From Planctomycetota bacterium (GTDB lineage: Bacteria; Planctomycetota; UBA1135; UBA2386), in assembly GCA_020638735.1 (NCBI GenBank), contig JACKHZ010000011.1, positions 186,001 to 250,000 of the forward strand: a stretch of DNA of 64,000 bases, written 5' to 3'. Shown piece after piece: positions 42,062-50,342 of this stretch; the first letter of the stretch is position 1, and each line of letters starts with the position of its first letter. The notes under the pieces were generated by a model. That model was not told the DNA's origin, searched no databases, and worked only from the letters and a program-made list of their open reading frames with translations. Made by a program: the position numbers and the translations under genes.

Positions 42062-43315
42062 ATGAGTCGCCACCCGTCCGACGACCCTGCCCGCGCTGCG
42101 CTCGAACGGCTCGCCGCCACGCACGGCCTCGACGTGAAGGGCGGCACGCTGCGCCGCACCTCGTCTCGCTTCTGTCTCGGCGTCGAGCACGGCGACTACA
42201 ACGGCACCGAGTTGTTCGGCGTCGGCACCGACCGCTTCCTGTGGCTCGCCTACAAGCCGAACTCGACCGGCCGCGTGCGCCTGGTCAGCGGCAACTTCGA
42301 ACAGGACGGCGTGGTCGAGTTCGCGCCGGGCAGCGTGCCGGCGCCGCGCGCCCGCGAGGTCGTCGACAGCTGGGCGCGCTTCCCGTGCGGCGTCGACTGG
42401 GTGCTCAACAAGTGCGGCGTCGAGACGCGGCGCGGCATGGACGTGGTCGTCTACGGTGACATCCCCGGCGGCGGTATGTCGCGTTCGGCGTCGCTGCTGA
42501 TCAACCTGACGCTGGCGTTCTACGACGCCAACGGTGTGTCGCTGGATCGCGCCTCGGTGCCGGACGGCATGCAGATCGTCGACCTGACGCAGCGCGTCGA
42601 GAACGACTACATCGGCTCGCCGTGCGGCAAGCTCGACATGGCGATGATCTACTTCGCCAAGGCCGGCATGGGCACGCACTACCGCCCGCAGAACCGGTCG
42701 ATCGAGTACGTGCCGCTCGGCCCGGATGCGGCGGACTTCCGCATCCTGTCGCTCGACACCGGCACGGTGCGGCTCGGTCTGGAGAAGTCCACCTACGCGG
42801 TGCGCGCGCGCGAGTGCGTCGAGGCGGTCGACTTCCTGCAGCGCTACGCGCCGCTGAAGCAGCTCGGCGACGTGCGCGAACGCGACCAGTACGAACACCT
42901 GGAACCGGCGTTGCGTGCCAACGCGCCGCACCTCGCCGACCGCTTCGCCTACATCTTCGGCGCGCAGGAGCGCTTCCCGCGCATGCTGGCGGCGTGGCGG
43001 CGCGGCGACGTCGCCGGGGTCGGCGAGATCTTCCGCCGCGACGGCCGCGAGCTGCGCGATCTCTATCGCATCTCCGGCCCCGAGCTGGAGACGATGTGCG
43101 ACATCGTGCGCACGGTGCCCGGCGTCTACGGTGAACGCATGCTCGGCGGCGGCGACAAGGGCGCCGCCGGGGCGCTGGTCGCGGCCGACGCCGTCGACGC
43201 GGTGCGTCAGGCGGTGGCCGCCGCCTACCCGCGCAGTCGCCCCGACTACGCCGAACGCAGCGCGGTGCACGCGCTGGCCGTCGTCGACGGCATCGCCGAG
43301 CTCGAACCCCTCTGA
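42062..43315 (+). CDS. Galactokinase-like GHMP sugar kinase
   Basis: 417 residues. GHMP motifs are in order: motif 1 FCLGVEHGDYNGTELF (compare GRVNLIGEHTDYNGG), motif 2 GDIPGGGMSRSASLLINL, YIGSPCGKLDMAMIYF (catalytic Asp of galactokinases) and motif 3 YGERMLGGGDKGAAGALV. It lacks the exact galactokinase signature, so galactose is likely but a related sugar such as an amino- or acid-sugar is possible. A Shine-Dalgarno GAGGTG precedes the ATG. It lies between a sugar symporter and a beta-galactosidase, consistent with phosphorylation of the released monosaccharide at C1. Confidence 0.85.
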   Translation: MSRHPSDDPARAALERLAATHGLDVKGGTLRRTSSRFCLGVEHGDYNGTELFGVGTDRFLWLAYKPNSTGRVRLVSGNFEQDGVVEFAPGSVPAPRAREVVDSWARFPCGVDWVLNKCGVETRRGMDVVVYGDIPGGGMSRSASLLINLTLAFYDANGVSLDRASVPDGMQIVDLTQRVENDYIGSPCGKLDMAMIYFAKAGMGTHYRPQNRSIEYVPLGPDAADFRILSLDTGTVRLGLEKSTYAVRARECVEAVDFLQRYAPLKQLGDVRERDQYEHLEPALRANAPHLADRFAYIFGAQERFPRMLAAWRRGDVAGVGEIFRRDGRELRDLYRISGPELETMCDIVRTVPGVYGERMLGGGDKGAAGALVAADAVDAVRQAVAAAYPRSRPDYAERSAVHALAVVDGIAELEPL

Positions 43316-43319
43316 TCCG

Positions 43320-46300
43320 ATGAACAAGGTCCTGTGCTGTGCGCTGCTGGTCGGCGCGTCGTGGCTGTCCGATGCCCTGTGCGCGCAGCAGTCGCCGGCG
43401 CCGGCGCAGGAGGACTGGCAGAACGAGCACGTGTTCGGCATCGGCCGCGAGTTGCCGCACGCCGACCTGCACCGTCATCCGGATGCCGCCTCGGCGCGCA
43501 GCGGTCGGGCGTCGCCGTGGGAGCGCTCGCTCGACGGCCGCTGGAAGTTCCACTGGGTCGATCACCCGGACAAGCGGCCGGCCGGCTTCGAGGCGCTCGC
43601 CTTCGACGACGCCGCGTGGGGCGAGATCACCGTGCCGGGCAACGTCGAAGTGCAGGGCTACGGCACGCCGATCTACGTCAACCACGGCTACGCGTTCGCC
43701 AAGAACCCGCCGCGGGTCATGGACGAGCCGCCGCGCGGCTACACGACCTTCGCCGAGCGCAACCCGGTGTCGTCGTACCGGCGCCACTTCACCTTGCCGG
43801 ACGGCTGGGGCGGGCGCCGCAGCTACGTCACCTTCGACGGCGTCTCGTCGGCGTTCTACGTGTGGCTCAACGGCGTGCGCCTCGGCTACCACCAGGGCAG
43901 CCGCACGCCGGTGTCGTTCGAGCTGACGCAGCAGCTGCGGCCGGGTGACAACGTGCTGGCGGTCGAGGTCTATCGCTACTCGGACGGCAGCTACCTCGAG
44001 TGCCAGGACTTCTGGCGGCTGAGCGGCATCTTCCGCAGCGTGCGGCTCGAGTCGCGGGCGGCGCAGCACCTCGTCGACTTCGAGGTGCACACGACGCCGC
44101 GCGACGATCGCGGCTTCGGCCGCGTCGACGTCGACGTGCAGGTCACAGCCGGCGGCGAATGGGACGTCGGGCTCGAGATCGACGGCGTCGGTCAGGACCT
44201 GGTCCCTGGCACCGCTCTGACACCGCGCGTGTCGCTGCGCGTCGATGTCGCCGACGCCACCAACTGGACCGCCGAGACGCCGCATCTCTACCGCGCGACG
44301 CTGATGCTGCGCGACAGCGCAGGCACGGTCGTCGAGGTGATCCCGTTCCGCATCGGCCTGCGCAAGGTCGAGATCCAGAACGGCCAGCTGCTGGTCAACG
44401 GCCAGCCGATCCTGGTCAAGGGCGTCAACCGCCACGACCACGACCCGGCCACCGGCCACGCGGTGCCGCTGCAGCGCCTGCGCGAGGACCTGGTGCTGAT
44501 GAAGCAGCACAACATCAACACCGTGCGCACCTCGCACTACCCGAACGCGCCGGCGTTCTACGACCTGTGCGACGAGCTCGGCCTCTACGTCATCAGCGAG
44601 GCCAACATCGAGTCGCACGGCATGGGCTACGGCAAGGAGACGCTCGGCAACAACCCGAGCTGGCTCGACGCGCACATGGACCGCACCGTGCGCATGCTGG
44701 AGACGCTGAAGAACCACCCGTCGATCATCGTCTGGTCGCTCGGCAACGAGGCCGGCGACGGCAGCAACTTCGTCGCCACCAGCGACTGGATCCATCAACG
44801 CGATCCGTCGCGGCCGGTGCACTACGAGCGCGCCGGGCGCGCGGCGCACACCGACATCGTCTGCCCGATGTATGCGAGCATCGGCTGGCTCGAGCGCTAC
44901 GCGAAGGGCGAGGATCTGCGGCCGCTGATCCTGTGCGAGTACGCGCACGCGATGGGCAACAGCGTCGGCAACCTGCAGGACTACTGGGACGTCATCGAGG
45001 CCTACCCGCGGCTGCAGGGCGGCTCGATCTGGGACTGGGTCGACCAGGGGCTCTACGCCAAGGTGCCGCCGAAGCTGTCGACGCGCGATCGCGGGCCGCG
45101 GCAGCTGGCGGTCGACGTGCAAGGGCGCGCGGTCGCTGGCCGCGGCGTGATCGGCGCGGCGCACGTCGCCGACGATCCGTCGCTGCGGTTGACCAAGGCG
45201 CTGACCATCGAGGTCGACGTCGACGGCCAGCCGGGCGGCGGCTTCTGCCCGCTGCTGTCGCGCGGCGATCACCAGTTCTTGCTGCGCTACGACAACGCCG
45301 GCCTGGTGTTCGTGCTGCACGCCGACGCGGGGCAGGGCGCCGGTTGGCGTTCGACGACGGCGAAGATCGACGGCGAGTTCGGCAAGCGGCCGCGGCGGCT
45401 GACGGCGAGTTGGGACGGGCATCGCGCCCGCATCTACGCCGACGGCGAACTGCTGGTCGAGAACGCGGTGCACGGCGTGCTCAGCGACACCGACTTCCCG
45501 GTGCACATCGGCCGCAACTCCGAGGTCACCGACCGCACCAGCCACGTCGTGATCCAAGGCGCGCGGCTGTGGAACCGCGCGCTGTCGCCGGCCGAGATCG
45601 CCGCCGCGGCGACCGAACGCGACGGCTTGGTGCTCGACGTCGACCTGCGCGAGGTGACGGCGACGCCGCGCGCGCAGCAGACCTACTTCGCCTACGGCGG
45701 TGACTTCGGCGACGTGCCGAACGACGGCAACTTCTGCTGCAACGGCCTGATCCAGCCCGATCGCCGGCCCAACCCGCACCTGCACGAGGTCGCCAAGGTC
45801 TACGACAACGTCGACGTCACGGCGGTGGACCTGGCGAAGGGGGAGGTTCAGGTGAAGAACAAGTTCTTCTTCACCGACCTGTCGCGCTTCGCGGTCACGT
45901 GCGTCGTGCGCGAGGACGGCATCGAGGTGCTGCGCGAACGGCTGCCGCAGCTCGAGCTCGCGCCGCAACACAGCGAGGGGTTGACGTTGCCGCTCGGCGA
46001 CCTGCAGCGGCGCCCCGAAGCCGAGTACTTCGTCGAGGTCGAGTTCGCGCTGGCGCAGGACGAAGCGTGGGCCGCGGCCGGCCACGTGGTGGCGCGCGAC
46101 CAGCTGGCGTGGCCGACCGGCGCGCCCGCGGCGCCGCTGGCGACCGCGATCGACGGCGCGGCGGTGCAGGTGCGGGACGGTGAGCCGCTGACCGTGGCCG
46201 CCAACGGCGTCACCACGAAGTTCGATCAAGGCGGTCGGTTGGTGTCGTACGTCGTCGACGGCGAAGAGCTGCTGTTGTCGCCGGTGCAGCCGAACTTCTG

Positions 46301-47018
46301 GCGCGCCTCCACCGACAACGACAAGGGCAACGGCATGCCCGGCCGTTGCGGCCGCTGGCGTGAGCCGCAGGTGACGTTCGAGCAGGTTTCGGCGAGGGCA
46401 TTGCGGAGCGGGGCCTACGAGGTCGTCAGCAGGCTGACGGTCGGCGTCGGCGAGTCCACCGGCGAGCTGCGTCAGGTGGTCGGGCTCGACGGCGGCGTGC
46501 AGGTGACGTTCGTCTTCGAGCCCAGAGGCGACAAGCTGCCGGAGCTGCCGCGCGTCGGGCTGACGTTCGAGACGCGCCGCGCCGCCGAGCAGCTGCGCTG
46601 GTACGGGCGCGGTCCGTTCGAGAACTACGCCGACCGCAAGACCGCGGCGTTCTTCGGCATCTGGAGCGGCACCGTCGAGCAGCTGAACCACCAGTACATC
46701 GAGCCGCAGGAGCACGGCAACCGTACCGACACCCGCTGGCTCGAGCTGCGCGCGGCGCAGGGGCCGGGGCTGCGCGTCCGTGCCGCGGCGCGCGAACACC
46801 CGTTCGCGTGGAGCGTCTGGCCGTACACGCAGGCCGCGGTCGAGGCGGCCCTGCACCCGTACGAGGTCGAGCCCAGCGGCCGACTGACGGTGCACATCGA
46901 CGCGGGGCAGACCGGCGTCGGCGGTGACGACAGCTGGGGAGCGCGGCCGCATCCGCAGTACACGCTGCAGCCCGCGGGCCGCTACGAGCTCGGTTTCGTG
47001 CTGTCGCCGCTGCGGTGA
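43320..47018 (+). CDS. Secreted GH2 beta-galactosidase with LamG-like insertion
   Basis: 1232 residues; ATG 43320, 4 nt after the kinase stop. Signal peptide (MNKVLCCALLVGASWLSDAL, cleaved near CAQ). GH2 sugar-binding domain (WKFHWVDHPDKRP, VPGNVEVQGYGTPIYVN), immunoglobulin domain, and a TIM barrel with acid/base Glu477 (SLGNEAGDG) and nucleophile Glu540 (LCEYAHAMGNS). At about 590-785 a concanavalin/LamG-like domain (RLTASWDGHRARIYADGELL, VHIGRNSEV) interrupts the barrel before FAYGGDFGDVPNDGNFCCNG. A C-terminal beta-sandwich (Bgal_small_N type) has RWYGRGPFENYADR. It is longer than LacZ (~1020) because of the insertion. Probably periplasmic or surface-exposed, releasing galactose for the adjacent symporter and kinase. 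Confidence 0.93.
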   Translation: MNKVLCCALLVGASWLSDALCAQQSPAPAQEDWQNEHVFGIGRELPHADLHRHPDAASARSGRASPWERSLDGRWKFHWVDHPDKRPAGFEALAFDDAAWGEITVPGNVEVQGYGTPIYVNHGYAFAKNPPRVMDEPPRGYTTFAERNPVSSYRRHFTLPDGWGGRRSYVTFDGVSSAFYVWLNGVRLGYHQGSRTPVSFELTQQLRPGDNVLAVEVYRYSDGSYLECQDFWRLSGIFRSVRLESRAAQHLVDFEVHTTPRDDRGFGRVDVDVQVTAGGEWDVGLEIDGVGQDLVPGTALTPRVSLRVDVADATNWTAETPHLYRATLMLRDSAGTVVEVIPFRIGLRKVEIQNGQLLVNGQPILVKGVNRHDHDPATGHAVPLQRLREDLVLMKQHNINTVRTSHYPNAPAFYDLCDELGLYVISEANIESHGMGYGKETLGNNPSWLDAHMDRTVRMLETLKNHPSIIVWSLGNEAGDGSNFVATSDWIHQRDPSRPVHYERAGRAAHTDIVCPMYASIGWLERYAKGEDLRPLILCEYAHAMGNSVGNLQDYWDVIEAYPRLQGGSIWDWVDQGLYAKVPPKLSTRDRGPRQLAVDVQGRAVAGRGVIGAAHVADDPSLRLTKALTIEVDVDGQPGGGFCPLLSRGDHQFLLRYDNAGLVFVLHADAGQGAGWRSTTAKIDGEFGKRPRRLTASWDGHRARIYADGELLVENAVHGVLSDTDFPVHIGRNSEVTDRTSHVVIQGARLWNRALSPAEIAAAATERDGLVLDVDLREVTATPRAQQTYFAYGGDFGDVPNDGNFCCNGLIQPDRRPNPHLHEVAKVYDNVDVTAVDLAKGEVQVKNKFFFTDLSRFAVTCVVREDGIEVLRERLPQLELAPQHSEGLTLPLGDLQRRPEAEYFVEVEFALAQDEAWAAAGHVVARDQLAWPTGAPAAPLATAIDGAAVQVRDGEPLTVAANGVTTKFDQGGRLVSYVVDGEELLLSPVQPNFWRASTDNDKGNGMPGRCGRWREPQVTFEQVSARALRSGAYEVVSRLTVGVGESTGELRQVVGLDGGVQVTFVFEPRGDKLPELPRVGLTFETRRAAEQLRWYGRGPFENYADRKTAAFFGIWSGTVEQLNHQYIEPQEHGNRTDTRWLELRAAQGPGLRVRAAAREHPFAWSVWPYTQAAVEAALHPYEVEPSGRLTVHIDAGQTGVGGDDSWGARPHPQYTLQPAGRYELGFVLSPLR

Positions 47019-47095
47019 GGCGCGCCGGCCGGGATTTCGCGGCCCAGGCGTGACGGCGGTCCGGTCCTGCTGCTGGAGACGGCGAGGACCGGAAC

Positions 47096-47468
47096 ATGCA
47101 AACGACGCAAGCCAGGCTCGTCTCGAGGTCGTTCGCCGGTGCGTTGCTGCTGTGGGCGGCGGCCGCGGCCGTGGCGGGGCTGCACGCCACCGCCCTGGTG
47201 TGGGGGCTGGTCGTCGGCGGCGCATGGCTGTGCGACTTCGGCTACTACGCGCAGCTGACGGACCGGCGGCTGCGGCGGCGCGAACGGCAGCAGTGGCAGC
47301 GGGTGCGGGGCATGTTCCTGCAAGCCGCGGCGCTGGGGCAGCCGGAGCTCGCGCTGACGTTGCCGTTGGTTTTTGGGCTGGGAATGGCGCCGGCCGGTCA
47401 TGGCCGCGGCGCTCGCGGCGACGCTCGACGTGCTGCTGGGCGTCGGATTGCTCGGCTGCGCGTGGTGA
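47096..47468 (+). pseudogene. Small membrane protein gene broken by a one-base shift
   Basis: ATG 47096 opens a frame with two hydrophobic segments (FAGALLLWAAAAAVAGLHAT, ALVWGLVVGGAWLCDFGYYA) and a basic loop RRLRRRERQQWQR. After a TTTTT run at 47370-47374 the frame turns Arg-rich and runs into the next gene. In the adjacent frame the sequence reads WEWRRPVMAAALAATLDVLL and stops at 47466-47468 after GVGLLGCAW, a natural membrane-protein end. Deleting one T gives a 123-residue protein with three to four helices. A real mutation or an assembly error at the homopolymer are both possible. The function is unknown. Confidence 0.6.
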
Positions 47469-47490
47469 GGGAGCGTCTATCGTCGCCGCC

Positions 47491-48912
47491 ATGCGTCACC
47501 GCGAACGTCGTCTGCTCGCCGCGTTGGGACTGTTCGTGGGCGCGCTACCGGCGCAGGACCCGGAGCCGCTGCCGCTGGCCGACAACGGCGTCTGGTGCTG
47601 GTTCCAGGACGAACGCGCCGTCGTCGACGCCGCGCACCCCGACGGGCCGCTGCTGCTGTTCAGCACGGTCGCGTTCGGCGGGCCCGACGCCGACACGCAC
47701 GGTGACATCGACGTGCACTGGCGCGGACTCGACGACGGTACCCAGGGCTCGTTCACGCTGCACGACCGGCTGCAGCCCGACGACCACGACGGCGCGGCGC
47801 TGTGCGTGCGCGCCGACGGCCGCTACCTCGCCGTCTACACGCAGCACAGCGCTGATCGGCTGGTGCGCTGGCGGGTCAGCGAACGGCCGCACGATCCGAG
47901 CGCGTGGCGGGAGGAGCGGACGTTCGAGAACGCGGTGCGCGTCTGCTACTCCAACGTGTTCCACCTGCGCGACGCGCAAGGCCGGCTGCGGCTGTTCGAC
48001 TTCGTGCGCGCCGACGGCTTCGACCCCAACTGGTTCGTCAGCGACGACGACGGGGACTCCTTCGTGCACGGCGGCAAGCTGCACACCGGCCCCGGCGGCA
48101 ACGAGGACAGCGGCCAGCGGCCGTACGTCAAGTACGCGTCGAACGACCCCGGCGCGTTGCACTTCGTCACCACCGACGGACACCCGCGCGACGAGGACAA
48201 CTCGATCTACCACGGCGTGCTGCGCCGGGGTCGGCTGTTCGACAGCGGCGGCCGGTTGCTCGGTGCGCTGAGCTGCGAACGCACGGCGAAGCTGCGCTCC
48301 CCGGACTTCACGACGGTGATGGCGACGGGCACGAAGTTCGGTGGCGCGGCGATGCGGCACGCATGGACGATCGACCTGGCGGTCGATGACGCCGGGGAGC
48401 CGTACACGGTCTTCGTCGCCCGCGCGGACGACCAGGACACCGACCATCGGTTCTTCTACGCGCGGTGCCGCGACGGCAGTTGGACGGTGCGCGAGTTGTG
48501 TCGGGCCGGTGGCTTCCTGTACCAGCGCGAGAACGACTACACCGGGCTCGTCGCGCTGCATCCGCACGACCCGGACCTGGTGTTCGTGTCGACGACGGTC
48601 GATCCGCGAGACGGGGCGTCGTTGCCGCACCATGAGTTGTTCTGCGGACACACGACCGACGGCGCCGCGAGCTGGGCGTGGACGCCGATCACGTGGGGCT
48701 CGCGGGACGACAACCTGCGGCCCGTCGTGCCGCGTTGGGACGGCGATCACACCGCGCTGCTGTGGGTGCGCGGCAGGATGAACACCTACACCGACTGGCG
48801 CGCCGCGGTGGTCGGACGGGTGGTCACCGGTCGCGGCGCGGAGGTGTTTCGTGCGCTCGCGGTCGGCGGGCAGGACGCGGCCACCCGGCCGGCGTGTCTG
48901 CCGGACCGTTGA
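47491..48912 (+). CDS. Secreted BNR_4-type beta-propeller protein
   Basis: 473 residues. Signal peptide RRLLAALGLFVGALPAQ. The opening LADNGVWCWFQDERAVVDA, GDIDVHWRGLDDGTQGSF, DDHDGAALCVRADGRYLAVY, and blade-like repeats with FDFVRADGFDPNWFVSDDDG match the BNR_4 family (PF15892). This fold is used by sialidase-like proteins and resembles propeller-type polysaccharide lyases; a lyase role is a possibility only. TATCGT at 47478-47483, 7 nt before the ATG, suggests a near-leaderless transcript. It lies next to a LacI regulator and a sulfatase, consistent with glycan degradation. Confidence 0.8.
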   Translation: MRHRERRLLAALGLFVGALPAQDPEPLPLADNGVWCWFQDERAVVDAAHPDGPLLLFSTVAFGGPDADTHGDIDVHWRGLDDGTQGSFTLHDRLQPDDHDGAALCVRADGRYLAVYTQHSADRLVRWRVSERPHDPSAWREERTFENAVRVCYSNVFHLRDAQGRLRLFDFVRADGFDPNWFVSDDDGDSFVHGGKLHTGPGGNEDSGQRPYVKYASNDPGALHFVTTDGHPRDEDNSIYHGVLRRGRLFDSGGRLLGALSCERTAKLRSPDFTTVMATGTKFGGAAMRHAWTIDLAVDDAGEPYTVFVARADDQDTDHRFFYARCRDGSWTVRELCRAGGFLYQRENDYTGLVALHPHDPDLVFVSTTVDPRDGASLPHHELFCGHTTDGAASWAWTPITWGSRDDNLRPVVPRWDGDHTALLWVRGRMNTYTDWRAAVVGRVVTGRGAEVFRALAVGGQDAATRPACLPDR

Positions 48913-48928
48913 AACAGACGGGCACGCG

Positions 48929-48947
48929 CTCGCGCGAGATTGCGTGC
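48929..48947. repeat. Palindrome and GATTGCGTGC repeat between convergent genes
   Basis: CTCGCGCGAG (48929-48938) is a perfect palindrome that may end both convergent transcripts. It runs into GATTGCGTGC (48938-48947), a 10-mer repeated at 50199-50208 on the other side of the LacI gene. Confidence 0.35.
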
Positions 48948-48978
48948 GGCGCCGCGGCCAGCGGTGGCGGGGCGGCGG

Positions 48979-50163
48979 CTAGGACCGGCGCGCCGACTGT
49001 GGCAGCTGGTTGCGGATCTGCGGCACCGCCGCAGCGACGCTCTCGGCGGCGGCATCCTGGCCCGCGAGGTAGCCGGGTACGAGGTCGTTGCGCAGCAGGA
49101 TGTCGCGGATGCGCGAGGTCGGGCTCTCGATGCGGCGCGACAGGCGCCGCACGGCCGCGGTGCCGAGGTCGCGATACGGCACGCGCACGGTCGGGATCTG
49201 CACTTCGCCGGGGGGCGGCGCGAGCCCGTCGAAGCCGGCGATCACCACGTCCGCGCCGATCGTCACGCCTTCGCGTCGCAGGCTGCCGTTGAGGTGGTAG
49301 GCGACCGGGTCGCAGGCGCAGATCCACGCCGTGACGCCGTTGCGCAGGTGCTCGCGCAGCTGGACGACGACCTCCGGGATCGCGCTGAGATCGCGGCCGA
49401 CGTTGAGGATCGGCGTCTCCGCGAGCGGCACGTCGGCGAGGAAGCACGATTCGCGGAAACCCGCGAGCCGGGCGCGTTCCCAGGACTTGGTGCCGCCCAT
49501 CTTGACGAAGCCGATGCGCATGTGCCCGGCGCGGCGCAGCATGTCGTAGAGCATGACGACGCCGGCGCGTTCGTCGGTGTCGATGCAGTCGATCGGCAGC
49601 TGGTCGAAGCGGTGCACCATCGACACCACCGGCAGGCGCGTCGCCAGCCCGGCGACGACCTGCGGCGCGAACGAGTGCAGCAGGATGGCCCCGTCGATCA
49701 TGCCGGCGCGCATCGCCGGCGGCTCGAACTCGCCTTCGAGGCTGCCGCCGCTCTTCGGCGGCGTCACGTAGACCGACAGGTGCGCGTCGTGCGCCGAGGC
49801 CGCCTCGCTGATGCCGGCGATGATCTCGTCACCGGCCGGGCCGAGCCCCGTGGCCGAGCCGACCAGCAGTTGCAGCGTCTTGATGCGGCGCGTGCGCACC
49901 GCGCCGCGGCGCGCCTCCGGGATCCGGTAGCCGAGTTCCTGTGCGGCCTGGAACACCCGGGCGCGGGTCGTCGCGCGGATCGATTCGTCGTTGCGCAGCG
50001 AACGGGAGACCGTCGCGGTCGACAGCCCGAGCAGCCGGGCGATGTCCTTCTGGTTGATGGGCTCGTCGGTGCCGGGGCTGTGCAGCGGGTTGCCGTTGTC
50101 CATCGGGGTGCGGGGGCGGTTGGGTTCGGGCATGAGCGGGATCGAGTTGCCGAGCGCAAGCAT
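48979..50163 (-). CDS. LacI-family transcriptional regulator
   Basis: 394 residues from ATG 50163; ATG 50133 or 50103 would shorten it by 10 or 20 residues, and none has a clear ribosome-binding site. The helix-turn-helix INQKDIARLLGLSTATVSRS with the hinge AQELGYRIPEAR is intact. The periplasmic-binding-protein-like effector domain follows (LSVYVTPPKSGG, VVSMVHRFDQLPIDCIDTDE, GHMRIGFVKMGG, VVIAGFDGLAPPPGEVQIPT). It is divergent from the sulfatase gene and convergent with the BNR_4 gene. It probably represses sugar or glycan genes until an inducer binds. Candidate operators lie at 50191-50210, in its own upstream region. Confidence 0.93.
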   Translation of the reverse strand: MLALGNSIPLMPEPNRPRTPMDNGNPLHSPGTDEPINQKDIARLLGLSTATVSRSLRNDESIRATTRARVFQAAQELGYRIPEARRGAVRTRRIKTLQLLVGSATGLGPAGDEIIAGISEAASAHDAHLSVYVTPPKSGGSLEGEFEPPAMRAGMIDGAILLHSFAPQVVAGLATRLPVVSMVHRFDQLPIDCIDTDERAGVVMLYDMLRRAGHMRIGFVKMGGTKSWERARLAGFRESCFLADVPLAETPILNVGRDLSAIPEVVVQLREHLRNGVTAWICACDPVAYHLNGSLRREGVTIGADVVIAGFDGLAPPPGEVQIPTVRVPYRDLGTAAVRRLSRRIESPTSRIRDILLRNDLVPGYLAGQDAAAESVAAAVPQIRNQLPQSARRS

Positions 50164-50190
50164 GCCGCAAGATCAGGTGAACGGCCTTTC

Positions 50191-50210
50191 GATTGCGTGA
50201 TTGCGTGCAA
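50191..50210. promoter_or_regulatory. Candidate LacI operator between regulator and sulfatase genes
   Basis: Two tandem copies of GATTGCGT (50191-50206) run into TTGCGTGCAA (50201-50210), whose TTGC/GCAA arms form an inverted repeat around GT. The position between divergent genes and symmetry fit a LacI-family site. Another TTGC-type inverted repeat precedes the symporter gene at 40118-40150. Confidence 0.4.
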
Positions 50211-50304
50211 CTACATGATTCCGGCGAAGAGAAATTGCGGAACCCGGGGCCGCTGCGCGGCCGTGCGCTCCCGGTCGTCTGCGCTCGCGGTCGCATCGTC
50301 GGCG

Positions 50305-50334
50305 TTGCCGTGCCCGGCACCGCGCGCCTACCGT
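50305..50334 (+). promoter_or_regulatory. Candidate promoter of the sulfatase gene
   Basis: TTGCCG (50305-50310), 18-nt spacer, TACCGT (50329-50334). The ATG at 50343 is 8 nt beyond the -10, so translation would begin at or next to the 5' end. Confidence 0.5.
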
Positions 50335-50342
50335 CCTCGGCG

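Noticed and set aside
42501..47492. Open frame of about 1660 codons on the minus strand across the kinase and GH2 genes
   Set aside because: Mirror image of two well-recognised genes; Arg/Val/Asp low-diversity sequence without motifs.
47096..48271. A 391-codon frame continuing from the small membrane protein into the BNR_4 gene
   Set aside because: After 47380 it becomes Arg/Thr/Ser-rich and runs antiregister through a clear secreted-propeller gene; a one-base frameshift explains the pattern better.
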